Below, piece after piece: positions 44,108 to 53,190 of a DNA stretch of 64,000 nucleotides. The first letter of the stretch is position 1. Every line of letters starts with the position of its first letter. The stretch spans positions 1,434,001-1,498,000 of the forward strand of contig NZ_LR027880.1 in the NCBI RefSeq assembly GCF_900537995.1, written 5' to 3'. The position numbers and the translations under genes are program-made. The DNA is from Roseburia intestinalis L1-82 (lineage in GTDB: Bacteria > Bacillota > Clostridia > Lachnospirales > Lachnospiraceae). Under the pieces are notes generated by a model. It saw only the letters and a list, made by a program, of their open reading frames with translations. It made no database searches and was not told where the DNA came from.

Positions 44108-47100
44108 ATGGCAGATGAAAATACAAAAGTTCAGATGACAGAAAAGCAAAAAGTCAAAGAGATAACGGACAGATTGGAAGCGGGTCTAAAGGAACTTTTC
44201 GAGAGTGAAAAGTACAAAAGCTATCTCAGCACCATGTCGAAATTTCACAATTACAGTTTTAATAACACTCTGCTGATTGCCTTGCAGAAGCCGGAAGCTA
44301 CGCTTGTGGCCGGGTACAAGGCATGGCAGAAGAATTTTGAACGTCATGTCAATAAGGGAGAAAAAGCAATCCGTATTCTTGCCCCTGCTCCGTATAAAAT
44401 CAAAGAGGAAAGGGACAAGTTAGACCCTGTGACCGGAGAAATGATGTTTGATGAAAATGGGATGCCGCAGAAAGAAGAAACAGAGGTCACAATCCCTGCT
44501 TTTCGTGCCGTATCCGTTTTTGATGTGTCCCAGACAGACGGCAAGCCTATTCCAGAATTGGAAGCACAGGAACTTTTATCTACGGTGGAGGGATATGAGG
44601 ATTTTGTACAGGCACTCATGAATGTTTTTCCTGTTCCTGTCAGTTTTGAGGAGATTCCCGGCGATTCCAAAGGATATTTTGATACGGTAGAAAAGAGGAT
44701 TGCCGTGCAGAAAAATATGAGTGAGAGCCAGACCTTAAAAACAATGGTGCATGAGGTGGCTCATTCCATGCTGCATGATAAGGAAGTTAATCAGAGCATG
44801 GACGTTCCGGCAAAAGACAGGAATACAAAAGAGGTGGAAGCGGAGAGTGTGGCATTTACCGTGTGTCAGCACTTCGGAATAGATACCTCGGAGTATTCTT
44901 TCGGATATATTGCAGGCTGGAGCAGCGGCAGGGATATGAAAGAACTGAAAAATTCTCTTGATACAATTCGTAGGATTGCATCGGAGCTGATTACGGGGAT
45001 TGAGGGAGCATTGCAGGAACTACAGCTTAATCGTGAAATGGAGCAGGAACAGAGCAAAGAGAGCATTTTGCTGATACATAATGAAAAATTCACAGAGTAT
45101 AGCCTTGTCAGTGTTCGGGGGATGGACAGGGAAGAACTTATGTCGGCTCTTTCTTCCATGAGCGAGGAAGATAAATTAAACATACTGTCTTATCTGGAGA
45201 GCAAAGGAGCATGGACTACAGAGCTTGGCAACGAGCAGACGGAAGAAGTGGAGGAATACCACTTGGATGTCCGCTATAACGTGGATACGAACGAGCTGAT
45301 TGATGTAAAGGTAAGAATGGAGCAGTCGATAGACACCAATTTATTTGTTATGGGGCAGGCAGAGCAGTTTATCAATCAATTAGAAGCAGAGAAAACTATT
45401 TTTACTGCCGATGAACGTAACCTTATCGTGAATTACGCATATAAGCTGGATGATATGGATAAAACGAGAGAACTTGCAGAAAAGCTGGCATTTATGGAAG
45501 AAAACAGTCCTAACAATGTAGCTCTTACCATAATTGATGCACGGGCAGAGCTAGATGCACTGCCTGATCCGATGATTGGTTTATCGGAAATGAGGGAATA
45601 TGGCTATACATGGAATGCAATGCTGCCATTGACACAAGAGAGGGCATTAGAACTGTTTGACCATGATTTTCCTATATATTTACTTCATGCAGATGGTGCG
45701 GAAACTACGGTAGATGACAGAAAACAAATATTAGAGCATGACGGAATTTTCGGGATTGAAAAGGGCGATTGGGAAAATGAAAAGAAGCTGCGTTCTATGT
45801 TTGCAGAATTGGAGAAGAGTGCCGCCGGAAAAGAAGAACAGCTTTTGCATAGCACCTCAGATATGTATGGAATCTATCAGTTAAAGCATGAACCGGAGTT
45901 GAAACATCTTCGGTTTGAGGGGACGGAATCCTTAAAACGTATGGGCATTACAAAAGATAATTTTGATGCCATTAAACCGGAGAATTATACGCTTGTATAT
46001 GTGGGCGAATTATCTGAACTGCAAAGACAGACACAAGGGGCAACTTTAGAAGCAATCTTTGAAAAATTCAACCTTGACCACCCAGAAGATTTCAGAGGAC
46101 ATTCGCTATCTGTCAGCGATATAGTGCTGCTTCATCAGAACGGACAGAATACGGCTCATTTTGTGGATTCTTTTGGATATACGGAAATACCGGATTTTTT
46201 GCGGGAGCAGATATCGGAAAAGGAAGAAGTGCAGGACACTTCTGGATATGATGTCCAAAAGCCAGTACCAGAAATAAATGAAGATGAAATCATTGATCTT
46301 GGCGATGAAGCGGAACAGGTGCTTGCAGATATGAAAAAATCTTTAGAAAACGGAAAGGAAACGGAGATTGCTTTTTCGATTGCAGACCGTTATATCAGTA
46401 TTCAGGAAACCGAGGGTGGCTATGATTATTCGATAATAGGTACGGGTTATAAAGAGATTGACGGCGGAGTATATGATAATCCAGAAGTGACAATTAGAGA
46501 AGCCTTGGATGATATTGTGGAAGATTTGAAGTCACAGCCGGATTACAATGGGGCAAAAGGAAATATCCAAAGGGATGATAAGCTGATACCGATTGATTAT
46601 GAGAAATTGATGGAAAAAGTAGAGGAAGCAAATCATATTGTGCCGGAGAACACGCAGAGCAGTGTTGTGGCAGATTTTAAGGCAAAAACTGATGAGTTAT
46701 TTCACGACATCAGCGAGCTGAACCCGGCAGAAATAGAGGAAACCATAAAATGTCATGTGCAGGCAAAACTTGATGAATACGGCATGGATGCGATTATTGT
46801 TGATGTTGCTGTTGTAGGAAGTCGTTGCAGGGGACTGGAACAGGAAAGTTCAGACCTTGATGTGGTAGTGGAACTATCTGGCAACGAGAGAGAAGATGTG
46901 CTGTTTGATGTTTTTAATGAGGACGGACTTCATATTGGAGATGTGAAAGTGGATATTAACCCGATTACCGCACAGCGTACCGGAACACTGGAAACTTATT
47001 TGCCACCGGTGGAAGAGTATCTTACAGGTGTCAGGGAAGCAAGGCAACAGGAAACGGCACAGCAGATTCAGCAGACTTCTGGACACGATGTCCAAAAGTC

Positions 47101-47956
47101 GGAGCTGAAAGAAAATGAGGTCGAAGTAACTCTGACAGTGGCAGAGTGCAGTGAATTTCACAATCTGGGCGAATTTTATGAGAACATTCCTACGGTGGAA
47201 GAAGCGGCTGCAATCTGGAGGCAGATACCGCCGGAGCGAATAAATGGTATCCCTGCAATCGGTATTCACGTTCACAGACCGGGAGAAGAAAGCTATATGG
47301 ATGATGAGATTGATTTGTTGTCCGGCAGAGGGATTGATTTGGAAATTTTAGAGCATATACCGAGGATCAAGAATGAACCAAAAGCGATGGCAGTAGTTAC
47401 AGAACTGGTGGCGAAGTTCCCGAATATGGAGATTGAGGGCGTTATGTCGGAAGAAATGGAAGCAAAGGTTTGGGAGATGCGTATAGCGGATTTGTCACCT
47501 GCAGAACAGCTTGCGGTTGTATTTGACCGTCTTTCTTATGATTATGATACGATTCTTTACCATGACAGTACCCGGAACATGACGGAAAATGTATCGGAAC
47601 TGGCAGAGAGAATCCGGCAGGGAGATACAGAACATCTGACAGACTGGCTGAAAGCAATCATATCTGAAGGAGCTGTGCCAGAGGAAGCAGACCGGGCAAA
47701 AGAACTTCTGGAAAAACTGGCAGAATATAAGCCACTTGCTAAGATTGAGGAACTGGAAGAACAGAATTACAACATGATTGACAATGTGCTGAATAATGGT
47801 GCAGAAAAATCACAGAAAGAAGCTGCCCGAAAAGAGCAGAATCAGCCTGCCGCAAGAACTTCTCTGAAAGCTCGTCTTGACGAGAAAAAGGCACAGATAG
47901 CAGGACAGTCACAGGATACGCAGGAAAACATGAAGAATAAGCAAAGGGAGATGTAG
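44108..47956 (+). CDS. ArdC-type antirestriction protein with extra domains
   Basis: The 1,282-aa protein begins MADENTKVQMTEKQKVKEIT after AAAGGAAA; ATG 44081 would add nine residues. ArdC N-domain at 15-140 (FHNYSFNNTLLIALQKPEAT), metallopeptidase HEVAHS at about 215-220. Central YodL/LPD-like regions follow, including QYLxx-type segments near 480-700. A nucleotidyltransferase-like block GSRCRGLEQESSDLDVVVE lies near 904-922. The C-terminal helical region ends RTSLKARLDEKKAQIAG. Two palindrome-encoded linkers (TSGYDVQKP, TSGHDVQKS) separate domains. Antirestriction or protection of incoming ssDNA is the family role; the nucleotidyltransferase activity is inference. Confidence 0.88.
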   Translation: MADENTKVQMTEKQKVKEITDRLEAGLKELFESEKYKSYLSTMSKFHNYSFNNTLLIALQKPEATLVAGYKAWQKNFERHVNKGEKAIRILAPAPYKIKEERDKLDPVTGEMMFDENGMPQKEETEVTIPAFRAVSVFDVSQTDGKPIPELEAQELLSTVEGYEDFVQALMNVFPVPVSFEEIPGDSKGYFDTVEKRIAVQKNMSESQTLKTMVHEVAHSMLHDKEVNQSMDVPAKDRNTKEVEAESVAFTVCQHFGIDTSEYSFGYIAGWSSGRDMKELKNSLDTIRRIASELITGIEGALQELQLNREMEQEQSKESILLIHNEKFTEYSLVSVRGMDREELMSALSSMSEEDKLNILSYLESKGAWTTELGNEQTEEVEEYHLDVRYNVDTNELIDVKVRMEQSIDTNLFVMGQAEQFINQLEAEKTIFTADERNLIVNYAYKLDDMDKTRELAEKLAFMEENSPNNVALTIIDARAELDALPDPMIGLSEMREYGYTWNAMLPLTQERALELFDHDFPIYLLHADGAETTVDDRKQILEHDGIFGIEKGDWENEKKLRSMFAELEKSAAGKEEQLLHSTSDMYGIYQLKHEPELKHLRFEGTESLKRMGITKDNFDAIKPENYTLVYVGELSELQRQTQGATLEAIFEKFNLDHPEDFRGHSLSVSDIVLLHQNGQNTAHFVDSFGYTEIPDFLREQISEKEEVQDTSGYDVQKPVPEINEDEIIDLGDEAEQVLADMKKSLENGKETEIAFSIADRYISIQETEGGYDYSIIGTGYKEIDGGVYDNPEVTIREALDDIVEDLKSQPDYNGAKGNIQRDDKLIPIDYEKLMEKVEEANHIVPENTQSSVVADFKAKTDELFHDISELNPAEIEETIKCHVQAKLDEYGMDAIIVDVAVVGSRCRGLEQESSDLDVVVELSGNEREDVLFDVFNEDGLHIGDVKVDINPITAQRTGTLETYLPPVEEYLTGVREARQQETAQQIQQTSGHDVQKSELKENEVEVTLTVAECSEFHNLGEFYENIPTVEEAAAIWRQIPPERINGIPAIGIHVHRPGEESYMDDEIDLLSGRGIDLEILEHIPRIKNEPKAMAVVTELVAKFPNMEIEGVMSEEMEAKVWEMRIADLSPAEQLAVVFDRLSYDYDTILYHDSTRNMTENVSELAERIRQGDTEHLTDWLKAIISEGAVPEEADRAKELLEKLAEYKPLAKIEELEEQNYNMIDNVLNNGAEKSQKEAARKEQNQPAARTSLKARLDEKKAQIAGQSQDTQENMKNKQREM
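46241..46261. repeat. Coding palindrome copy 4
   Basis: TCTGGATATGATGTCCAAAA (46241-46260, then G) encodes SGYDVQKP in the ArdC-type protein between two domains. Confidence 0.65.
47077..47100. repeat. Coding palindrome copy 5
   Basis: TTCTGGACACGATGTCCAAA (47077-47096, then AGTC) encodes SGHDVQKS in the ArdC-type protein, after its nucleotidyltransferase-like domain. Confidence 0.7.
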
Positions 47957-47958
47957 GG

Positions 47959-48165
47959 ATGAATACAAAATTTACCGTAGAGGAAAGCAATTTAATCAGC
48001 ATTTTTGAAGATAAGAGCAGGAAAAAGGTTATTCATAATATCCGTGATGTGAGAGAACATTTGGATGATGAGGAGATGGTGGAATTGGTATCAAGAGTGC
48101 TTGGAAAGTTAGATAGTATATCAGATGTAGAATTTGCAGAACTGGAATTTGTAGCAGCAGATTAA
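47959..48165 (+). CDS. Transposon-transfer assisting protein (TTRAP)
   Basis: The 68-aa acidic protein MNTKFTVEESNLISIFEDKS, with IHNIRDVREHLDDEEMVELV, matches the TTRAP family of Tn1549-type elements. It begins 2 nt after the ArdC stop; GGGAGATGTAGGG supplies the ribosome-binding site. Its name comes from transfer studies of the family; the mechanism is unknown. Confidence 0.85.
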   Translation: MNTKFTVEESNLISIFEDKSRKKVIHNIRDVREHLDDEEMVELVSRVLGKLDSISDVEFAELEFVAAD

Positions 48166-48185
48166 AATGGATAGGTGGCAGGGCA

Positions 48186-48219
48186 TGGCGGATGTGCTGT
48201 GCTCCGCCACTTGTTTTTT
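48186..48219 (+). terminator. Rho-independent terminator after TTRAP
   Basis: TGGCGGA (48186-48192) pairs with TCCGCCA (48203-48209), followed by CTTGTTTTTTG. It closes the long transfer operon. The rest of the gap to 48478 contains AT-rich sequence and a weak GGAC...GTCC hairpin before a T-run near 48352-48360, and no gene. Confidence 0.8.
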
Positions 48220-48477
48220 GTTTTAAAATGTAATATAAAGTACTTGCAAAATAAAGCGGTTATACAATAATAATATTGAGCAGTGGGAAGGCATAGGTAA
48301 TGACCTAATCTAAATATTTCATTAGCGGGACGGGAGGTGTATATCATCTGTCCGTTTTTTCGTACAATGATGTGGCATAAGGAAAATCTTAATAAATTCT
48401 CATGCAGAAAATTATACATCTCTTGTCGCAGATTTGGTACAATGATTTTAAAACATTAAAGAAGAGGATGGGGAATC

Positions 48478-49191
48478 ATGAGCTATAAAGTTCTTGTTGT
48501 TGATGATGAAAGTGAAATTGCAGATTTAATTGAAATGTATCTGCAAAATGAGAATTATACAGTTTACAAATCCTATACCGCACAGAGTGCATTAGAGTAT
48601 ATTGAGTCTGAAAAACTTGATCTTGCAATTTTAGACGTCATGCTTCCGGATATAGATGGATTTCAGATTTGTAAGAAAATTCGAGAAAAATACACATACC
48701 CGGTTATTATGCTTACTGCTAAAGATGGAGAAGTTGATACAATTACAGGATTGACACTTGGAGCAGATGATTATGTTACAAAACCTTTCAAGCCATTGGC
48801 ACTTATGGCGAGGGTAAAAGCACAACTTAGAAGATACAAAAAATATAATAGTTTTTCGGAGCCAATGGATTCCGAAGGGAAGGAAACAATTATAACAACC
48901 AGCAATGGTTTAGTTATGAATATAAGTGCTCATGTATGTATAGTAGATGGTACATCAGTAGAATTAACTCCTACAGAGTTCAAAATATTACAAACTCTTT
49001 GTGAGAAAAAGGGTTTGGCTGTAATGTCAGAGGAACTTTTTAGGTCAGTCTGGCCAGATGAGTTTTATGATAAAAACAGCAATACGATTACGGTTCATAT
49101 ACGACATTTGCGGGAAAAAATGGGAGATACAACAGAAGAACCACGATATATTAAAACAATATGGGGAGTGGGGTATAAAGTTGAAAGCTGA
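48478..49191 (+). CDS. OmpR/VanR-like response regulator
   Basis: The 237-aa protein has a receiver domain with phospho-acceptor Asp53 (LAILDVMLPDIDG), switch residues in MLTAKDGE and the conserved Lys in YVTKPF, plus a C-terminal winged helix (SVELTPTEFKILQTLCEKKG, NTITVHIRHLREKMG). It resembles VanR. GAGGATGGGGAATC precedes the ATG. It overlaps the kinase gene by 11 nt. It probably activates the ABC exporter downstream. No van resistance enzymes are present. Confidence 0.92.
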   Translation: MSYKVLVVDDESEIADLIEMYLQNENYTVYKSYTAQSALEYIESEKLDLAILDVMLPDIDGFQICKKIREKYTYPVIMLTAKDGEVDTITGLTLGADDYVTKPFKPLALMARVKAQLRRYKKYNSFSEPMDSEGKETIITTSNGLVMNISAHVCIVDGTSVELTPTEFKILQTLCEKKGLAVMSEELFRSVWPDEFYDKNSNTITVHIRHLREKMGDTTEEPRYIKTIWGVGYKVES

Positions 49192-50311
49192 AAAAAACGA
49201 TTATTCAAGAATGAAGCGAAAAGTATTCTATCAGTTGATTATAATGATTGCAGTTTCCAGTATTGCCGTATTGTTTCTTTATAATTTCCTAAGAGGAAAA
49301 ATAGGAGTATGGACAATAACCCTTTTTTCTTTTCTGCCGGGAATGGATTATGATAAGGCTTATACCATGTACGAAGCAATTTTCCGAAATCATTGGGGGG
49401 AATTTATGCTCCTTGCAATGATGGTTATTTTTCTTATTCTGTTTCACTTTTCTCTTACATGGTTTGGAAAATACTTTGATTCGATAAATAAGGGGATTAA
49501 TGCACTTTTAAGTTCAGAGCATAAGTTGATCTCCATGCCCAAAGAGATGCGTTTTGTAGAGAAAAATTTACAGACTGTACAGAGTACATTGGAACAGCAG
49601 CGTGCAGAGGCGGAGCTTGCTGAGCAGAAAAGAGATGAGCTTATTCTATATCTGGCACATGATCTAAAAACACCGCTGACTTCTGTTATTGGCTATTTAA
49701 GTATTTTAGATGAAAATAAGGGAATGAACCGTGAACAACGGGAAAAATGTATTCGTGTCGGTTTAGATAAAGCGATGCGTCTTGAAAAGCTGATTAACGA
49801 GTTTTTTGAAATTACACGTTTCCGTCAATCTGAAATTACACTTTCAAAAACTAATATTGACCTTCACTATATGTTGATACAACTCGTAGATGAATTTACA
49901 CCACAATTACAGGCAAGTCATGTAGAAGTAGAAATTTTAATGGCAGAAGATGTACAAATCAGAGGGGATGCAAATTATCTCGCAAGAGCCTTTCAGAATG
50001 TGCTGAAAAATGCAGTGGCTTACAGTGATAGAGGTTCAGTCATTACCATTTCGGTATATTATCAAAAAGAGAATGCAATTATCAATGTTTCAAATACAGG
50101 TGATACTATTTTGCCGGAACAGCAAGCTCATATATTTGAAAAATTTTACCGGGCAGATGAAGCAAGGCAGGGAAATACCGGAGGAGCTGGTCTGGGTCTG
50201 GCAATTGCAAAAAATATTATTGTTTTGCATGGAGGAACGATTGCAGTGGAAAGCCAAGAACGAAAAACAACATTTACGATTACTTTGCCGGATGCAAAAA
50301 TTCAACTATGA
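49181..50311 (+). CDS. VanS-like membrane sensor histidine kinase
   Basis: Read from TTG 49181 (KAEKNDYSRMKRKVFYQLII; GGAGTGGGG precedes), this is a 376-aa kinase with two membrane helices (about 18-38 and 75-97), HAMP-like linker, phospho-acceptor His160 in LAHDLKTPLTSVIGYL, and ATPase N/G boxes (NVLKNAVAYSDRG, GGAGLGLAIAKNIIVLHGG). An open extension back to 49058 overlaps the regulator gene and is unlikely. The extracellular loop of about 35 residues would sense a cell-envelope signal. Confidence 0.92.
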   Translation: MKAEKNDYSRMKRKVFYQLIIMIAVSSIAVLFLYNFLRGKIGVWTITLFSFLPGMDYDKAYTMYEAIFRNHWGEFMLLAMMVIFLILFHFSLTWFGKYFDSINKGINALLSSEHKLISMPKEMRFVEKNLQTVQSTLEQQRAEAELAEQKRDELILYLAHDLKTPLTSVIGYLSILDENKGMNREQREKCIRVGLDKAMRLEKLINEFFEITRFRQSEITLSKTNIDLHYMLIQLVDEFTPQLQASHVEVEILMAEDVQIRGDANYLARAFQNVLKNAVAYSDRGSVITISVYYQKENAIINVSNTGDTILPEQQAHIFEKFYRADEARQGNTGGAGLGLAIAKNIIVLHGGTIAVESQERKTTFTITLPDAKIQL

Positions 50312-50370
50312 GGAAAATTTAACGAAATCCTTTATCAAATCTTAGGAAATTAACATCTTGAATTTAATAC

Positions 50371-50422
50371 AAAGCCAGACTGTTTTCAGTAGAATAAATA
50401 TTGAAAGCAGTCTGGCTTTTTT
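50371..50422 (+). terminator. Terminator/attenuator between kinase and ABC genes
   Basis: AAAGCCAGACTG (50371-50382) pairs perfectly over 12 bp with CAGTCTGGCTTT (50408-50419), followed by a T-run to 50422. The ribosome-binding site of the ABC gene (GGAAAGGAG, 50423-50431) begins at the next base, leaving no room for a promoter. Confidence 0.85.
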
Positions 50423-50438
50423 GGAAAGGAGATTTGAA

Positions 50439-51326
50439 ATGGAATTATCTATTGAAGAATTAAACAAACGATTTGGTACGAAAAGCGCAGTAAGTAATAT
50501 TTCCGTCACGCTGCAGCCGGGGGTATATGGTTTACTTGGTGCTAATGGTGCCGGAAAGACAACTTTGATGCGTATGGTATGCAATATTTTAAAACCGACA
50601 TCTGGCAGGATTTTATATGACGGAGAAGATATTAATCGATTGGAAGATAACTATCGTAATCTTCTCGGTTATTTGCCACAGGACTTTGGGTATTATCCGG
50701 ATTTTACTGCAAAAGAATATTTAGAGTTTATTGCTGCAGTAAAAGGTCTTGAGGGTAAAAAGGCTAAAAAGAATGTGGCACAGGTTTTAGAAACGGTAAA
50801 TTTGTCTGATGTGGCAGCTAAGAAAATCCGTACCTTTTCGGGTGGGATGAAACAACGGCTTGGAATCGCTCAGGCAGTAATCAACAATCCCAAAATCCTT
50901 GTTTTGGATGAGCCGACCGCAGGTCTTGATCCCAAGGAAAGAATGCGGTTCCGCAATTTGATTGCAGAGTTGGCAAAGGACAAAATTGTAATTCTGTCAA
51001 CACATATTGTTTCGGATATTGATTATATTGCAGACGATATTCTGATGATGAAGGGCGGCTGTCTAATTTTGAACTGTCCAACCGAAGAAGCGATTCACAG
51101 TATGGATGGAAAGGTTTGGGAATGTAGACTTCATCAAGCGCAAATCGACAAGATGAGTGAACGCTTTCGTATTGTGAACCTGCACCATGAAGCAGGTAAT
51201 GAAGTATCGCTCCGAATCGTAAGCGATACCCAGCCGATTTCGGGAGCCGTCAATGTTGTTCCCACGCTGGATGACATATACTTGTATCACTTTGAAGATG
51301 AAGAAGTAAGGAGGGATGAGAGATGA
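50439..51326 (+). CDS. ABC transporter ATP-binding protein
   Basis: The 295-aa protein starts MELSIEELNKRFGTKSAVSN after GGAAAGGAGATTTGAA; the frame extends to 50358 but through the terminator. It has Walker A GANGAGKTTL, Q-loop YLPQDFGYYPDF, signature FSGGMKQRLGIA, Walker B ILVLDEPTAGLDP and the H-loop ILSTHIV. It is of the drug/peptide-export type and overlaps the permease gene by 4 nt. With the two-component system it looks like an antimicrobial-peptide resistance cassette. Confidence 0.93.
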   Translation: MELSIEELNKRFGTKSAVSNISVTLQPGVYGLLGANGAGKTTLMRMVCNILKPTSGRILYDGEDINRLEDNYRNLLGYLPQDFGYYPDFTAKEYLEFIAAVKGLEGKKAKKNVAQVLETVNLSDVAAKKIRTFSGGMKQRLGIAQAVINNPKILVLDEPTAGLDPKERMRFRNLIAELAKDKIVILSTHIVSDIDYIADDILMMKGGCLILNCPTEEAIHSMDGKVWECRLHQAQIDKMSERFRIVNLHHEAGNEVSLRIVSDTQPISGAVNVVPTLDDIYLYHFEDEEVRRDER

Positions 51327-52579
51327 AAACATTATTTGTTTTAGAGTTTAAGAAACTGGCTAAAAAAAGAATGAATATCATTGTGATTGCTGTTTGTCTG
51401 GTTTTGGTTGGTCTGCTGTTCGCTCTCCCGGTAAAGCAATTTATCGTATTGAACACCGAGGGAGAACAGATCATGGGAACTGCTGCAATCGCCATGGAAA
51501 GGGACTTTGAAAATGCCTATGCTGGCGAATTAACCAATGAGCGGATTACATCTGATATTGCGGCATATCAAGCCCTGTTTGATGACCCCGCAAATGTCTC
51601 ACAGGATTCAGACACAAAGGCACTGAGTAAGACGGCGTATTTTAAGCATTTCTTCCCATACATCGACTATTGGAAGTTAATCAATGGCAATTATGTTGCA
51701 GCATCTACTTATGATTCCTCTTTTTCGGCTATTACAAATATGAACCTTGAGGATGGGGTGGATTTTTATGCTGCCCGTGATAAAAAGGTCAGCACAATGC
51801 TGAACTATTCTTATGCAGACTGGAATTTTTCTGACAGCGAAAAGGCGTTCTGGCAGAATCGGGTTTCATCTGTTAAGACACCTTACGAATACGGCTATCA
51901 CGCAGGCTGGAAACTGCTGTTAAGCTGCATGGAACTGTTTGTTGTCGGAATATTGGGTATCTGTATTTGCGTATCAGGAACCTTTTCTGGCGAGTATCAA
52001 TCCGGTGCGGCAAGTGTGATTCTATCTTCTCGATATGGAAAATCCAAACTGGTAAAAGCCAAAATTTTTGCTGCTTTTGTATATAGCCTGTCAGCGTTCA
52101 CACTGTTCATTCTGGTCGGCTGTGGGATTCAGCTTGCTGCCTTTGGTGTGGATGGATGGAATTTGCCTATTCAGGTGTTAAGCAGTATTGCCCCGTATCG
52201 GATGTCTCTACTGAGTGCAGCACTGATTGCAGTTGCCACACTGTATCTCATTCTGCTGGGGATGGTTTCTTTTACGTTGTTGCTGTCAGCTAAAATGAAA
52301 TCGTCCGTCCCGGTTCTAGTAATGATTATCCTCGTCAGTATACTTCCGATGTTCCTTGGTATCAGTGAGACAAGTGGAATCTGGAACCGCATTCTTGTAT
52401 TGCTGCCATATCGAGCAACACAGCCTGTGTTCTCAGATGAGTTCATTGGCTATTTCGGCTATCCACTGGGTGGAATGACTTTTGACATAGTGACTGTTCG
52501 GATGATTGTATATGCGGTGATTATGCTTGTGTGTATCCCGTTTGCACGAAGGGCTTGGAAAAAGCATCAGGTCGCTTAG
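51323..52579 (+). CDS. ABC-2 type permease
   Basis: The 418-aa membrane protein begins MKTLFVLEFKKLAKKRMNII, with a first helix, an extracytoplasmic domain of about 150 residues (residues 45-195) and five C-terminal helices (LLLSCMELFVVGILGICICV; FVYSLSAFTLFILVGCG; LLSAALIAVATLYLILLGMV; SSVPVLVMIILVSILPMFL; VRMIVYAVIMLVCIPF). This is the ABC-2 exporter topology. GGAGGGATGAG precedes the ATG. The substrate is not evident. Confidence 0.9.
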   Translation: MKTLFVLEFKKLAKKRMNIIVIAVCLVLVGLLFALPVKQFIVLNTEGEQIMGTAAIAMERDFENAYAGELTNERITSDIAAYQALFDDPANVSQDSDTKALSKTAYFKHFFPYIDYWKLINGNYVAASTYDSSFSAITNMNLEDGVDFYAARDKKVSTMLNYSYADWNFSDSEKAFWQNRVSSVKTPYEYGYHAGWKLLLSCMELFVVGILGICICVSGTFSGEYQSGAASVILSSRYGKSKLVKAKIFAAFVYSLSAFTLFILVGCGIQLAAFGVDGWNLPIQVLSSIAPYRMSLLSAALIAVATLYLILLGMVSFTLLLSAKMKSSVPVLVMIILVSILPMFLGISETSGIWNRILVLLPYRATQPVFSDEFIGYFGYPLGGMTFDIVTVRMIVYAVIMLVCIPFARRAWKKHQVA

Positions 52580-52672
52580 AATTACCACAAAAGAAAAAGA
52601 ACTTCTGCTGGATGACGACCAACGAAAAAATTCGCAAAGCAGGTATGTTATGATTTTTGAGTACAGTAAAAT

Positions 52673-53092
52673 ATGATTATTGTGGCATTGTTGATGAAAA
52701 AAAGTAAGATTTCGCACATAATATCTTTGATTATTGGAGGTGTAATAATTGCGGGTATATTTTTTTATATAGGCTATAGAACAGCCTATATCCGCTATGA
52801 AAATGCCGAACCAGCCATCATTACTCAAACATTCTATGCTACGATTTCAGAGATTACAGAGGACACAGTAACAGTAACGGGAATGGATGTTAATGATATA
52901 AATTTTAGAGGGGAATTTGTTTTCGGTATAGAAAAAGAAACAGAAATTATTTGGCGGTACACGGATATTGCATTTAGCGATTTAGACACTGGCGATAAGA
53001 TAGCAATTACCTTTGCGGGCGAGATTATGGAAACTTATCCAATGCAAATAACACAAGTTGAACAAATTCAATTACTGGATGATGAACTTTAA
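52673..53092 (+). CDS. Small membrane-anchored protein
   Basis: The 139-aa protein has one N-terminal membrane helix (ISLIIGGVIIAGIFFYIGYR) and an extracytoplasmic beta-rich domain (TFYATISEITEDTVTVTGMD...EIIWRYTDIAFSDLDTGDKI) resembling small DUF3221-type OB-like domains. No strong ribosome-binding site is present for either ATG 52673 or ATG 52694. It follows the permease by 93 nt and probably belongs to the exporter cassette as an accessory. Confidence 0.7.
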   Translation: MIIVALLMKKSKISHIISLIIGGVIIAGIFFYIGYRTAYIRYENAEPAIITQTFYATISEITEDTVTVTGMDVNDINFRGEFVFGIEKETEIIWRYTDIAFSDLDTGDKIAITFAGEIMETYPMQITQVEQIQLLDDEL

Positions 53093-53190
53093 TCCAGAAG
53101 GATACTATCCTATAGAAAAACATTAAATACGGGTTGCAACAACTTCCCGCTTTTCGAGATGGAAAATAAAACATTTATGGAGGTACGGAT

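Noticed and set aside
48478..52579. Vancomycin resistance cluster suspected from the VanR/VanS-like pair in a Tn1549-type ICE
   Set aside because: No vanH, ligase or vanX-type gene follows; the downstream genes are an ABC exporter, so peptide-antibiotic response is more likely.
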